Shown piece by piece: positions 1-16,365 of a stretch of 64,000 nt of DNA; the stretch's first letter is position 1, and each line of letters starts with the position of its first letter. This DNA is from Cerioporus squamosus (taxonomy: Eukaryota; Basidiomycota; Agaricomycetes; Polyporales; Polyporaceae): contig JABYQS010000078.1 of the NCBI GenBank assembly GCA_022592435.1, forward strand, positions 1 to 64,000. Reading direction: 5' to 3'. The translations under genes were made by a program, and so were the position numbers. The notes beneath the pieces were generated by a model. That model saw nothing but the letters and a program-made list of their open reading frames with translations. It was not told the DNA's origin and ran no database searches.

Positions 1-1
1 G

Positions 2-91
2 GCTCTCTACACCACCTGCGGCAACTTTCCCACGCTCGAATTCGCCCAGGAGTCGAATTTGCAGCGTGCGGCGCACCTGGGACTGGTCTAA
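2..91 (+). CDS. 3' end of an unidentified coding region at the window edge
   Basis: An open frame runs from the first bases to a TAA at 89-91. Its last residues include CGNFPTLEF and RAAHLGLV. I do not recognise the protein. It could be the last exon of a gene upstream of the window or part of the retrotransposon's 5' region; it is too short to decide. It does not resemble the C-terminus of the monooxygenase that the retrotransposon interrupts further right. Confidence 0.25.
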   Translation, partial: ALYTTCGNFPTLEFAQESNLQRAAHLGLV

Positions 92-128
92 CTAGAGCTA
101 GATACGTTTTACTAGGAGTACTACTCGC

Positions 129-1600
129 ATGTCTCACACTTCGGGAGGAGCTAGTCGGTCGGGGACGCCAGCACCAGCGGGATCGCAGACTCGGCCCAAG
201 CGCCAGACCGCCACGTCAACCGCGTGTCAGCCTTGTCCGCTGCAGACCTCTTCAAGCACCACACAGACGACATCCAGGATGCCAAGAAGGCGCACGAAGT
301 GCTCGCTGGGAGATTTCTAGTGCCCTCGAACGTACCTCCGGCTGTGGAGCACCTACTGGCGGCCTTACTCGCCCTAGCGCAGTCGAAGCCGGGCGCGCCG
401 ATCACGGTTCAGGCCCTCGTAGCGCTGTACCACTACGGGAAGGCCGCTTTCGAGACGGAGCTGGCGAACGGGGGGCTAACGCGACCGCGAAGAAGCTCGA
501 AACGCAGCTGCAAGCGGCATTCAAGACGGCCACGGCAGACGCGCGCAAGCAGATGGAGGGTATGGTGCGAGGGATGCAGGACCAGGTTGCAGACTCGAGA
601 CGGTCTATGGGGGAAGCTGTTGCGGGAGCGAGCAAATTACTGGAGGAAGTCAAGACCGTGGTGGCGGACGGGGCTGTTGGGTCTACGTCCCCGGTGAGTC
701 CTTCGCTTCGAGACCGAGAACATATGCGCAGGCTCTCCGTGCAACCGGGGGACCTCAGCTGTCGCCGCAGTGCGCCCGAGCAGTTCGCGCCGCGCAGCTG
801 AGGGAGAAGCAGCTGCTAGTCGACGGCTCGAGCCCGACAGCGGAGAGCGGCTCTCGGCCGCGTGCCTAGTGGACAAGGCTCACATGGCCCTAAACATTAT
901 GAAGACGAGAAGGGATACGAGCTGCCGGAGGGCATTAAGATCCTCGCGGCATCTGTCCTGGCTAATGGGGGTTTGTCTACGAATTCGAGAGCGCGAGACA
1001 GCGCTGCCTGGTGGAAGCGCGATGGAATACTGAGGACTTCCAGAAGGGCCTCGGAGTGGGGGGCGCAGGTGAAGCGCGGCTACTACAATGTGGTGGCGGA
1101 GTACGTCCGGTTATGTTTGAGCCGGACAACCCGTATGACCTCACGGTGGTGGAGAGTGACAATGATATTCAACATTGCAACCTGGTGGGCGCGCTGGATC
1201 AAGTCCCCAGGAGAGAGAGCCCGGGGCAGCGCGTCGCGTTTCTACTGATCTCTTTCCTCCTCACTGCGCAGGACGCCAATCGCGCGGTGGCAGACGTCCT
1301 CTACATCGCGAGCAAGCATGTCATGGTCCGACGCGACCAGGAGGAGCCGCAACGGTGCGCGAAGTGTCACAAGTACGATCCGCCGCACCTTGCGCGGGAC
1401 TGCAAGGCGATACACGAGACCTGCGCAACTGTGCGTCGATCACCATGGACTGCGGAGTGTACCGTACCCAGGCATGACGATCTCCCTCCCGGTGCAACCA
1501 ACTGCAACAACGAGCGCGGGTCACGCCGCATGGGAGAAGTCGTGCCCCGCGTACAAGCAGGCGCTACAGCGGTTGCGGGCTCGGCGGCCTGAGGCGGGGT
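129..1600 (+). pseudogene. LINE ORF1 (gag-like), frameshifted
   Basis: Likely start at 129 (MSHTSGGASRSG). The reading then moves between frames: about 224-480, about 480-830 (a long Ala/Gln/Glu-rich stretch likely to be coiled coil), about 860-1000 and 1011-1592. A retroviral-type zinc knuckle CAKCHKYDPPHLARDC (C-x2-C-x6-H-x4-C) is encoded near 1357-1405. Nucleic-acid-binding ORF1 proteins of fungal LINEs carry this finger. At least three frame changes mean no intact protein is made from this copy. Confidence 0.65.
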
Positions 1601-1833
1601 TCCGGTTCTTCCCATTGGCGGACGATCCCTACACCTGGGAGTCGGTGGACGGCGGTGAGGGGCTCTTCCCGACGAGACACGGTCAGGCAGGGCGGCGCAG
1701 CCCACCGAGACAGCTAAGTCGTTCACCTCCTGGACCTGTGCGGTCACAACGTGAAGGGAGCCTGCTCAGCGAACTCGTTGCAGATGCGATTGACAGCATA
1801 GATGGTAACTCCCCTCTCCCCCATCCTTGCCTG

Positions 1834-4800
1834 ATGTCGGACACACTCGCGACACTCCGGATCTGGCAGCAAAACCTCAACAAATCTCTCGACGCACAAA
1901 GCTACCTCATCAACACAGCAAAAGAGGATCAGTACGACGTCATCGCGATACAGGAGCCATACATGGATTGGAACAAGCTGACACGCGCGCATTCCCGCTG
2001 GATCGTTCTGTACCCCTGCGGACACCATGATTCACGGAGCGTGTGCGTGCGGTCACGCTGGTCGCACCAAGATATCCACCAAGGCATGGTACCAGGTCGA
2101 GAGCAAGTGCCCTGACATGACTGTGGTCTCGTTCAAGACAGCAGACGGTGCGCGTACACACCTGTTCAACCTCTACATTGACGGAAATCACGACAGGACG
2201 CTGCATGCAGCTGCACGGCTGGCGCACAGCTGCGCCGGCAGTGCGAGGGCCAGGGACCGCAGTACTTCGTCTGGCTAGGGGACTTCAACCGCCACCATCC
2301 GACTTGGGACGACCCGCGCAACGGGCACCTCTTCACTCCCAAGTTCTCTCGAGCGTGCACAACTGCTGATAAACTATTACTCTGATCTAGGCATGACAAT
2401 GGCGCTGCCGCCGTCGTTGCCCACGCTGCGCGCATCCCGCACGAAGAATCTCACGAGGCCCGACAATGTCTTCTGCTCCGAGGAGCTACTGGAGCGAGTG
2501 TCGCTATGCAAAGTCGACATGGTCTACCAGGGTCCCAAGGCGGACCATTTCCCGATCATCACCCACCTGGAGGTGCCGCTGGCGAAGGCGACAGTGGAGC
2601 GGCGGCGCAACTTTCGAGCGGTGGATTGGGAGGAGTTCAGGAAGACACTGGCGGACGGGCTCGAGACGGCGCACCTCGTAGAGCACATCGACTCCCCCAA
2701 GACTTCGACCACACCCTCGAGGGTCTACTGGCAGCCATTAACAAGGCGATCGAGGAGCACGTTCCGTTCACGACCATCACCCCGTACACCAAGCCCTGGT
2801 TCACGAGCGAGCTCGCAGAGGCGCGCAGAAAGATGCACGATCTGGCGCGGGAGGCGAAGGCGTTCAAGTCGGACACCGCGCACCCGGCGCATCGAGCCTA
2901 CCGGAAAGCCCGGAACCAGTACACTGACCTGCAACGGTACTCGAAGAAGGACTGCTGGGCTTCGTTCCTGGAGAATACCGACGACACCACGATCTGGAAG
3001 ACCAATCGGTTCCTGAGCAGAGGTCCGACGGATGGCGGCAAATCGTGCATACCGGCACTCAAAGCAACGAGCGAGGACGGGCAGGCGGTGCTGCTTACAG
3101 ACAACGTGGATAAAGGAGCTGAGTTCTACAGGACTTTCTTCCTGCCGCGCGTCGACGACACTGAAATCCCAGCTGACCAGGAATACCCAGAGCCCAAGTA
3201 CGCTTTTGAGCCGATCACGGATGAGCAGGTACGGCGCGCCATCCGGCAGCTGAAGTCCTTCAAGGTTCCGGGCCCAGACGGAATCCCCAACGAGGTGTAC
3301 CGAGCGACGGCGGACGTCTTGGTCCCGGTACTGGGCCGACTCTTCCGCGCGACCTTCGAGCTGCAATACTACCCAGAACGGTGGAAGATCTCGGACACTG
3401 TGGTCCTGCGTAAGCCAGGAAAGACGGACTACACGGTGGCGAAGGCGTATCGGGGCATAGCGCTGCTAAGTTGCCTCTCGAAGATTCTCTCCCGCTGCGT
3501 TGCTAACGTTCTCGTCTACCACGCAGAGAAGCATGGCATGCTGCCAAACCATCAATTCGGAGGTCGTGCAGGCAGGCAGACCACTGACTCGCTGCACCTG
3601 GTCCAGAAGACAGTGAAGGATGCGTGGCGGAGGGGTAAGGTTGCGGCGGCACTCTTTCTGGACATCAAGTCCGCTTTTCCAGCTGCGGTCCCGGAGCGTC
3701 TCTACCACATCCTGCGCATGCGCGGGGTGCCAGTGGAGTACGTCCAGTGGCTGAAGGTCAAGCTGACGGGTCGCCGGACCATCCTCAAGTTCGACGACTT
3801 CGTGTCCGACATGTTCCTCATCGAGCGCGGCATCGACCAGGGTTGCCCCCTCTCTGTCATCCTCTACGCATTCTACAACGCGGCGCTGGTCGAAGCTGCG
3901 AACCCATCGAAGGGAGAGACAGCTGAGGGCTCCATGGACGACGTTGCGGTACTTGTGACTGGGCGCACGTTTGGGGAGGCGCATGCACAGCTCAAGGACT
4001 TCATGGAGCGCGGAGGGCGGCGCAGAGGCCTGGTCAGCCACACACCACTCCCCCTTCTCCGTCGATAAGTTCGGTCTTGTGAACTTCTCGCGCAAGCTCA
4101 GCATCAAGCGAGGCCGTCTCGGACCTGCCTTGCAGCTGCGGGGACATCGCGTCCAGGCTGCCCCCTACCACCGCTTTCTTGGAGTTCTGGTCGACTGCGA
4201 GCTCCGTCACCATCCACAGGTTGCAGACGCCTTTGCCAAAGGGACAGCGTGGACAGCGCTCATGAGACGCATGGGACAGTCAAGACTCGGGCTGCCGTTG
4301 GGGACGCTGTTGCGCCTCTATCTGGCGGTCGCAGTCCCGCGCATCCTCTACGCCGCTGACACGTTCTTGCTCCCGGTGAGGAAGGCGACGGACCAGAAGG
4401 CTTCCTCCGGGACGGTGGGGCACATAAAGAAGCTGGCGCAAATCCAGCGGCAGGCCGTCATCATTGTCACAGGTGCCATGAAGACAACTGCCACCGATGC
4501 ACTGGAGGCGCACCTGCACCTGCTCCCTTTCGACTTGCTCGTCGACAAAATCTGCTTCCGCGCCGCAGCTCGCCTCTGCTCTCTTCCCTCCTCACACCCT
4601 CTGCACACCCATGTCAAGAAAGCCTCCAAGCCAGTTGGGTCGCACTGATCGCGTATGCACGAGCTGCTCCAGCTGTATGCCCCGCGCATCTCTCAGGACA
4701 GGATGGAGAAGGTTGCCGCGTTTCGTCACCCACCGCACTGGGAGCCAGCGCACCAGACCGACATTGCCAGCTCGAAGGAGGAGGCGGCGGAGAGCGAGAC

Positions 4801-5845
4801 CCGGTGGGTCCAGCGCGAGGGGCTGCGGATCTACTCGGACGGGTCGGAGCTGGAGGGCGGAGTTGGCGCTGCGGCAGTACTCTTCAACGCGCGCGCAAGG
4901 CAGTGGAAGTCGCTGCGCCTCTTCCTGGGGCCGGCCGACGAGCACACCGTGTATGAGGCGGAGACAGTCGGGGCCATCCTGGGAACGGAATTGGTCAAGA
5001 GGGAGCGCAGGGTTGGTCGGGTCGCCTCCGTGGCGCTGGATGGCAAGTCGGCGATCGAAGGGTCTCTGGTGCGCGAGGCACGTCCTAGCCACTACCTCAC
5101 CGATCTGCTGCACGACCGGATCACGGCGACAAGACGACAGCATCGGAACCTGGAACTCACGCTGCGGTGGGTCCCCGGACATGAGGAGATTGCCGGGAAC
5201 GAGCAGGCCGACTGCGACGCCAAGCTGGCAGCCTCCGGTGACTCTAGCTCGGTTCGCCTCCTCCCAGCAGCACTGCGTCGACCTCTCCCTGTCAGCCTGT
5301 CAAAAGCGAAGCAAGTATACAACAAGGAACTCGAGGCGCAAGCAGCCAAGCGTTGGCGAGACTCTGTGAGGGGAAAGAAGCTCCGGCGAGTGGATTCTGC
5401 GCTGCCCTCTGACCGCTTCAAGAAGCTTGTTGCGCCCCTGCCGCGGCGCAACACTTCTCTACTGATCCAACTTCGTACAGGACACGCGCCGTTGAACCAC
5501 CACTTGCACACAATTGGCCGGGCGGACACACAGCGGTGCTCGGGGTGCGGCGCAGCGAAGGAGACGGTGATGCACTTTGTGCTGCAGTGCCCAAAGTTCT
5601 CCTTGCAGCGCCGCGTCTTTCTAGGCCCGCTGGGACGCAATGGATCTCGTCTCGACTACCTCCTGTCAACGCAGGAGGGCATGGACCGGCTCTTCAAGTT
5701 TGTCAACGCCACCCGGCGACTGCACCACACGTTCGGCGACCTACAAACTGCGGACCGCAAGGACGCCGACAGCACTGGTGACGATCGCGCTCCAGCGCAG
5801 CGCCGCATGCGGCAGACCACGCTGAGATTCCGTTCTTCTTCATGA
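1834..5845 (+). pseudogene. LINE ORF2: endonuclease, reverse transcriptase, RNase H
   Basis: ORF2 starts at ATG 1834. Endonuclease motifs are QNLNKS, IQEPYMD (catalytic Glu), WLGDFNRHH and ADHFPI (catalytic His), spread over three frames up to about 2700. The reverse transcriptase (about 2700-4010) shows GPDGIPNEVY, LDIKSAF, GIDQGCPLSV and the active-site box SMDD, where an aromatic residue is usual before x-D-D. A frame break near 4010-4050 and a stop near 4648 precede the RNase H (about 4655-5250), which has IYSDGSE, YEAETVGA, LDGKSAI and WVPGHEEIAGNEQAD and so keeps its acidic residues. A C-terminal CSGCGAAKETVMHFVLQC finger precedes the stop at 5845. Several frame breaks make it non-functional as read. 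Confidence 0.85.
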
Positions 5846-6353
5846 TCCTCTTCGCGCTCGCTGATCGCATGCTTGGGTTCTGCAGCTCATCCTTGGCTTC
5901 TGCGTATCTCCCTCTTCTCTCATACCTACTAGTTTGTCCGGTGAGTGCCAGACGTGTGCATCGGCGGCTGTGCCATCGTCAGGAGCAGGGGAGTTCTGAC
6001 ATGGGGAGGGGCAACCGACCCATGTACCCCGTCTAGAGATTATGAGTAAAGATGGCGCTAGCCCACGGTTTACCAACCTGCTGCCTTACCCCTGGAGGGT
6101 CGGGCGGTGGCGGCGGTCACGGTGCATGCGTCCTGGCACTCGCTGGGACTCCCTACTGTACCTCATGCTACCACACTTACTCACCTCCCAGCATCAGCTT
6201 CTATCCCTTCGGGCGTCCTCGGACACCGGGGGCCACTGTTCTACGTAGATTCGTTCCGCTCTCTCGCGACTGTAGTGTAACGCACGCTTGTATTGTGTCC
6301 GACATGGGGCTAGGCCCTAACGGGACAATAAAAGGATTTGAAGAAGAAGAAGA
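5846..6353 (+). other. LINE 3' untranslated region with tail hairpin and GAA-rich end
   Basis: No coding content. The end holds an imperfect hairpin (GGGGCTAGGCCC around 6305-6317), then CGGGACAATAAA and a GAAGAAGAAGAA tail up to about 6353. The same hairpin-AATAAA-tail layout, with a different sequence, occurs at 51449-51493, where it marks a second, very short LINE insertion. The tail in place of poly(A) is probably the template used to prime reverse transcription (inference from Tad/I elements). Confidence 0.65.
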
Positions 6354-8117
6354 GCAGACACGGGCTCGCCGTCGTACAGTCCTGGGTATCGGAATTCGTA
6401 CATCCGTCCAACCTTGGCCGCATTCTTCACGACGTTCTGAGCGAACGGCAGCCGAATGTCTTGATAGATCTGGAAGACTTCCGCGACGCGGGATGAAGTG
6501 ACTCGAAAGTCAGAGAGCATGAGGCCGAGTAAGTAGGCGTCCTACGAGGGTGTTCAATCGGTCATTGCAATTCACAGGATACGTTCGTGACGAACCTCTA
6601 TTGCCTGGCCTCCACCCGCGCCAAAGTGCGTCTCCATCGCGTGTACCTGATACCGAACGTCAGGAGACTCGCTCGTCAAGTATCGGTCATAGGACTCACT
6701 GCATCCCCAATAAGGGCGACTCGCCCGCTCACCCAGAACGGAAGATCGTCTACTTTATGTATACCCCACAACGTTGGCTTCTCGACACACTGCACCACAA
6801 TCAGATATTGCCAGCGTACAGGGTCAGTTAGACGTACTGATATCATCTGTCCGACTTCGGGCTCCCAGCCCGGGAAGTGCGAAGCCAGCTCTTCGGTCGT
6901 GGCGTCAGTCACCCACTTCTTTGGGTACGTCGTCCCTTCCCCTCCTGGGATAGTGACGAATGCGATCCAGTTCAAGTATATCCCGTGCGATATTGGATAC
7001 GTGATGATGTGCTGCACATGCTAGCTTTCAGAACATAGCGATCTAGCAAGTGTGATACTACGCACCTTTCCCTTTCCGCTATACTGGACCGGTCCGAGTC
7101 CAGAGGTCAGCAAGCCACTCGAGGTCGGAGATTGAGCGAGTACTCACGCTCATAGGACACTTCACCTCCAATGCCCTCAGCGCGGGATTGACCTCTCGCA
7201 TCTTCTCGGTGGGAAGTAGGTATCTGTAAGCTACCGTCCCAGTCCACTTGGGAACGGCATGTCTACAGCGGTCGCATTCCTCCGGCTTAACCCTCTCTGC
7301 GCCAGTACAGTCGCGTTCATGCGCGAATTGATACATGGCCGTTCGTGTCTTCGAGTTGATGCCGTCAGCGCCGATGATCACATCGGCCTCCGCCGTAGTG
7401 CCGTCCTTGAAGTGGAGCACGTAGGCTGTCGTGCCCGGACCGTTCCCCATAGACTCCTCATATCGGACGAGCTTCTTCGAGGTGTGGATTGAGCAGCTCG
7501 CGGGAAGGTTTCGTAAGAGGACATCGACCATTTCTGCACGATGCATTGTAGTTGAGCCATCTGTGGATAGTTGCGTCTCAGTGCTGGTCGCGGGGGGAGG
7601 GGCTGAGTCGACGGCACTACTCACTTGGTATCATCACAGCTCCGTACTCGTATCCATCACGCTGCCAATCCGACTTGCGCAGGATGAACGCAGGTTCTGT
7701 GAGATGTGAGGAAGACATCCTCTCGTGACTCGGAGGGTATACTCACTCAAATCTGCACCGCCTGCTTGCTGTTCCTCTCCAACACATGGATCTTGCCTGG
7801 CAACCTTGCCCGAAAGTTGCTCATAGATACCGAGCTCACGCATGATCGCCCACGTCCGGGCCCATACTGAGATACCCGCTCCGACGGTCGTAATCTCCGG
7901 CCCCGCCTCGTACAGGTCAACCTTGATAGGAGAACCTCGCTCCTCGTAGCGTCCAAGGGTGACCGCCAAAGTCAGCCCAGCGATGCCTCCGCCACTATCA
8001 AAAGGCTTATACAGTGAGAAATCGTCATGAGGTGCATAGCGAGACCACGTACACTATAGCGAGCCTGAATCTCGGAGTCGCATCAGGAGCTGCTGCAGGA
8101 CCTGGCCCGTCTGGCAT
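6354..8117 (-). pseudogene. FAD-dependent monooxygenase, copy 1, 3'-truncated by a LINE
   Basis: A salicylate-hydroxylase-like flavoprotein that would hydroxylate an aromatic acid using NAD(P)H and O2. ATG at 8117. Exon 1 (8117-8053) ends in LAIV, joined to GGGIAGL (FAD dinucleotide motif) at 7994. Later come TTMHRAEMV, GADGI, a micro-exon for YSGKGK (7083-7066), HIITYPISH, the flavin-binding GDAVHAM and GGGQAIE. The frame holds across all exons until YDGEPVSA, where it runs into the GAA tail of the LINE. About 70 C-terminal residues present in copy 2 are missing, either left of the LINE outside the window or lost. Apart from the insertion no lesion is evident, so the inactivation may be recent. 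Nine-exon structure as in its neighbour. Confidence 0.84.
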
Positions 8118-8922
8118 GGTGTACGATCGTCAGGTGAGAGTGAAGGAGAACAGGGCGCACGGTTCGACGCGAGAGGTGCTTGAAAAGCTTCCTTTACCAC
8201 GTCCATTCTTATAACGCATTCCCACCAACCGTCGGGGGACGTCATCGAGGCCCGTGTACCATGACGCGACATACGCAGCACTGTTCGCACGAAGATATCC
8301 CGTCTGATGCCAGTGCGAGACCGTTTTATGCGCAGGCGGAGACTAAGCGGAGGCTATCATCCACTCTAGTCAGCCAGCCTGGCCCAGCCACCCCGTCGTG
8401 CGAGCCTGCGCGACGATAGTCGTGGGTGTTGCTTGAACTTAATAGCTTCTAAGACAGATATGGTGCTGTTATCCGAGTACTCTTTGCCCCGATCGGACTT
8501 GAAGCTGAAGATACCGCTGCAGTGACAAGTGCACCCACAGTTAGCACCGAGCGTACGGACATTCCGAACGGCACCTGCCTTTATGCGCTGTGCCATGTAG
8601 ACAAAGCTTGCGTTAAGACAGTGATGGTTCTGTTATACTTGCGGAGTAATAGCTATGGCATTAGCGGACCCACTCCGCTCCCGAAATTCCTTACTCGAGT
8701 TTTGCGATCGGATGACTCCCGCAGATATAACGGATGGCGAACTTGCTAAGACATCGACTGATGGAACTTGCTGCGGAATGGACGACATTACGTGGTTCAC
8801 GAACACGAGTCACTGTTCTGTGGAGACATGGCCATCGTAACCTCACTCGTGCCGATAGGTCAGTACACGAATTCCCGGAGTAAACTGATCGGAATGACAC
8901 TCACCTACTGAACAACGGCAAA

Positions 8923-10891
8923 CTACATGATCGGACATACCCTCGACCAGTAGTGCCTGGCCTTCCTCACCGCGCCCATGTCACGCTGCTTCTGGCGGAA
9001 CAGCGCCTCGTACCGGCCCTTCGCCTCGTCCCACTGGTCCTCCACACGTTCCTTGACCTGCCACGACCACACATGCTCGATCGCCCTCCCCAACTCGCCC
9101 AGCCTCTCCTTCGTTACCTGGAGCTCGTCTTCCCTGGAGTTGGCAGACACCGGAGCACCGTCGTAGAGCCCGGGGTAGTCGAACTCGCACATGTGTCCCA
9201 CCTTGTCTGACCTGTGGACGACACCGAGCCCGAACGGCAAGCGGATGTCCTGGTATATCCGGAGTACGTCGTCCACACGCGCCAGGGTAGTCCGTGGATC
9301 GGCTAGAAGGCGGCCAAGGATGAAGGCGTCCTGGTCACAAATGAGGATGAGCTGCATGTCTGATCCAGAACGCAGAAGGTTATCAAACGCATACCTCGAT
9401 TGCCTGACCCCCGCCGGAGCCGATGTGAGGCGTCATGGCATGGACCTAGGAGATGGGGATATTCATGATCGACAGGATGAGAAGACGAGCTTGAGACAGT
9501 AGCTTTTTTACTTACTGCATCTCCCATGAGTGCGACTCGCCCGCGCACGGAGAAGGGCAGGTTGTCCAATACATGGATCGCCCACACGGTCGGGTTTTCT
9601 ACGCACTCCACGCACGATGTTAGCAATGAACGCTCGCGTACACTTGCCACCACTTACACGGAGCATCTGCTCGACTTCTGGCTCCCAGCCAGGGTACTGC
9701 GACACGATCTCCTCTCGTGTGGCGTCGATCACCCACTTGTGCGGGTATATCGTACCTTCAGCGCCTTTCTCGGTAACGAAACCGACGAAGTTGACGAACT
9801 TCCCATGTGAGATGGGATACGTGACGATATGCTGTATAACAGGTCTGTTCGATGGATCTTTCCCTGCGTGAAAGGCAGACACACCTTGCCCTTCCCCGAG
9901 TACTACGCTCCGGATCGTCAGAGATGTCAGCTGGCCGGACACGTAACTAGTCACTCACGCTCAGCAAGGCTGGTGTATCGAGTGCCCGGTGCGTGGGATT
10001 GATCTCCCGCAGGCGTTCTGAAGGGATGAGGTAGCGGTACGTGACTATCCCCGTCCACTTCGGCGTCGCATGCTTGCATCGACCGCACTCCTCGCGCTTC
10101 GTCGCCTCGGGATTGGTACACTCCGCCTTGTGCGCCAAATAATACATCGCCGCACGCGTCTTGGACTTGATCCCGTCGGCGCCGATGACGACGTCCGCGA
10201 CCTCAGTCGTTCCGTCGGCGAAATGCAAAGCGTAGGTCGTCTCGCCGCCCTCCGAGACTTCCTCGTAGCTAAGGAGCTTCTTGGAGGTATGTATTGCACA
10301 GCTCTTGGGGAGGTGGCGGAGCAGCACGTTGACCATCTCTGCGCGATGCATGGTTGTGCCTCCGTCTAGTATGGTACAGGGGTCGTGTCAACGCAGAGCG
10401 CAAGTTTCACAGAAGCAGGAAGGGGACAAACTTGGCATCATAACGCGTGCGTACTCAAACCCCTCCTGTGGCCAGTCCGACTTGCGATAGAAGAACGCCG
10501 GCTCTTCGTGGAAAGTCAGTGCCAAGACGAACAGAGTGATGTGATGTGCCAACTCACTCAGATGCTCGCCGTCGCTGTTGTCATTAGCCTTCACAGCTTC
10601 GCTTGCAAGCTCCTCGTAGAGCCCCAATTCCCGCATGATTACCCAGGTCCGCGGCCAGACAGAGATCCCGGCGCCGACCGTAGTAATCTCTGGTCCGGTC
10701 TCGTACATGTCGATCTGGATGGGAGAACCGGGATATGCATAGCGTCCTAGAGTCACAGCGAGGGATAATCCAGCGATGCCGCCTCCGCTGCGAACGTTGA
10801 GTACACAAGGTCATGGATGGTGTTATGTAGGATACACGTACACAATTGCCAGACGAAAACGCGGTCTTGGCGGGTCCAGGTCGCTAGACAT
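8923..10891 (-). CDS. FAD-dependent monooxygenase (salicylate-hydroxylase-like), copy 2
   Basis: Intact tandem paralogue of the broken gene on its left, in the same orientation. Start ATG 10891. Exon 1 (10891-10842) ends LAIV and exon 2 starts at 10787, giving GGGIAGL, the FAD-binding glycine motif. Downstream: TTMHRAEMV, the GADGI motif that binds FAD and NAD(P)H in this family, micro-exon 9902-9885 for YSGKGK, HIVTYPISH, GRVALMGDA, VHAMTPHIGSGGGQAIE and the helical C-terminus ending at TAG 8923. About nine exons, roughly 440-450 residues, normal for the family. No signal peptide, so probably cytosolic. Likely role: hydroxylation of a salicylate-type or other aromatic acid; the substrate cannot be read from sequence. 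It could also belong to a secondary-metabolite group of the same superfamily. Confidence 0.87.
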
Positions 10892-12516
10892 GGTACGTCG
10901 ATTAGACTGAGCAGGGGAGAGCGAGGACCACTGCTCCAAAGCCGAACGTCATGGCCCAGGTAGCGACCTCCATGCCGTCACGCAGTTCTAAGTTAGCAGT
11001 ATCCCTGAGTCCACGGGGCGCGGTATCAGAATGAGATGTTCCCAAGGGATTGTGAGAGAACCTGACACGGGGTGACACGGTCGGGTTCGGGGAGCCGCGG
11101 TGCAGGTTGCGCGGCCCTGAGGACGGCTTCACAAGGCTTAGCTGCTGGCTGCGCTATATTCGACCAATACCATCGTCATGACTTGCGGATACACTTCCGG
11201 AGTCCGCCAGTGTGAGATTTACGTCCAATCGAGGCCTTCCGTATAAGGACTATTCCTGAACGCCATGATAAGCCGACATAGACGCAAATAGATGTGTGAT
11301 GTTCGGCAGTCGGCGTGACAGCACTTGGAGAACAGCACGGTCTGCGGGTGGTGGCTGAACGTGAAGAACTGGCTCCGCGTTCCAGGGCAGGGCAAGACTA
11401 CGGACTCACCTATGCGTCAACAAGTATATCCATCGCCGAGTTCTTCTTCCAAGCATCTCCGCTCCGACATTGAACGTTATTCAACACCTAGAGACCTCTT
11501 GGCCATGCTACCTTCTCCGAGGATGGAGACTCACCACATATATATTCTTAGTGAAGACTCTCCCTTGCGTCGCTTGCCTCGGAAGAGAAGTCCACCGTAA
11601 CTCCTGCCCGAATGTTGCGGAGATGAGGCTTCGGACTAGCAAGGTTTGCCTAGGGTGTCTGCAAAACTACAATTCAGAAAGGGAAACCGGATTGTGATTG
11701 CTCAAGAGACGACATCGAGCTACATGGAGGTTGCGTAACAAGAAGAGTTTGCCGGTAAGCGCTCGCTCAATTTCTCAGTGAAAACTCAAGATAGATCTAC
11801 ATAGAGACCGCCAAGGGCACGACCTCCAGAACGAGAGAACGAGTAGACTGCTGCATTCAGGACCACTCTGACACTACCGTACAACATTATGGAGAGGCGT
11901 ATGTACATATGTACATGATGAGACGCTACACTAACTAGTAAGTTCGGGGGGATCACGGGAGAATGCAGGGTATACTACACGCACGGGTCCATGCGACGAA
12001 GAAGTTCGAATCTACGCGTAACGGAGGGAAGCGGAGAGAAAGATGGACGGCCGCGGATACCAGAGGACTAGAGCGGGGAGTTGACTAGGCGGTAGTGTCT
12101 CATGCAAGGAAGTCCATGTGCCGTAACGGTAAAGAGTGTGAGGATCACCGTAGAGAGCAGAGTCACTACGGTATGAGTGTCAGCGGACAGCCAGGAAAGT
12201 TCAATGCAAGTAACACAGGTCCGTCATCCGCAGCGGGATGCGAGTGTATGATACGACTGTACAGTCAGGACGGAACAGAGAGCGGACGCACTGGCCCATA
12301 GCTGGGGGATAGTGCAGCAGAAAGAAACACAGCGTCACGAGAGCAGTCCTTACGATACGATGAGGCGAGATGACAAATGAGACAGTCCATGAAAAGCACA
12401 AGCGTCAGAAACGCGACACGCGAGCAACAGCGGGCGCACCGCACGCGGGCATCCGACCAACCGGGGGGGACAGAACTGGGAAAGCCGAGAACAGAGCAGG
12501 CCACGTAGTCTGCAGC
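10892..12516. other. Intergenic, no supportable gene
   Basis: Promoter side of monooxygenase copy 2 and the 3' side of the GMC oxidoreductase. Only short frames without domain signatures are visible. A perfect 16-bp palindrome ATGTACATATGTACAT lies at 11901-11916. A stretch at 11325-11470 loosely recalls a P-loop protein but is not open in a consistent frame. Confidence 0.5.

Positions 12517-16365
<3,849 letters not shown>

Larger units (their letters stand above)
92..6353 (+). mobile_element. Decayed non-LTR retrotransposon (LINE, Tad-like)
   Basis: A two-ORF LINE: ORF1 with a CCHC zinc knuckle, then ORF2 with AP-like endonuclease, reverse transcriptase, RNase H and a C-terminal CCHC finger, then a 3' UTR ending in a short hairpin, AATAAA and a GAA-rich tail. 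This order, including RNase H, is that of the Tad/I group known from filamentous fungi. Both ORFs contain several frame breaks, so this copy cannot be autonomous. It sits antisense to the monooxygenase gene at its right, whose last exon stops exactly at the tail. The 5' end is not defined: the left target-site copy is not visible and may lie outside the window. Confidence 0.82.

Noticed and set aside
11325..11600. Frame with VPGQGKTT resembling the P-loop of a fungal NACHT protein
   Set aside because: The first glycine of the Walker A motif is missing, and neighbouring expected motifs fall in different frames with stops; no NACHT or repeat domain follows.
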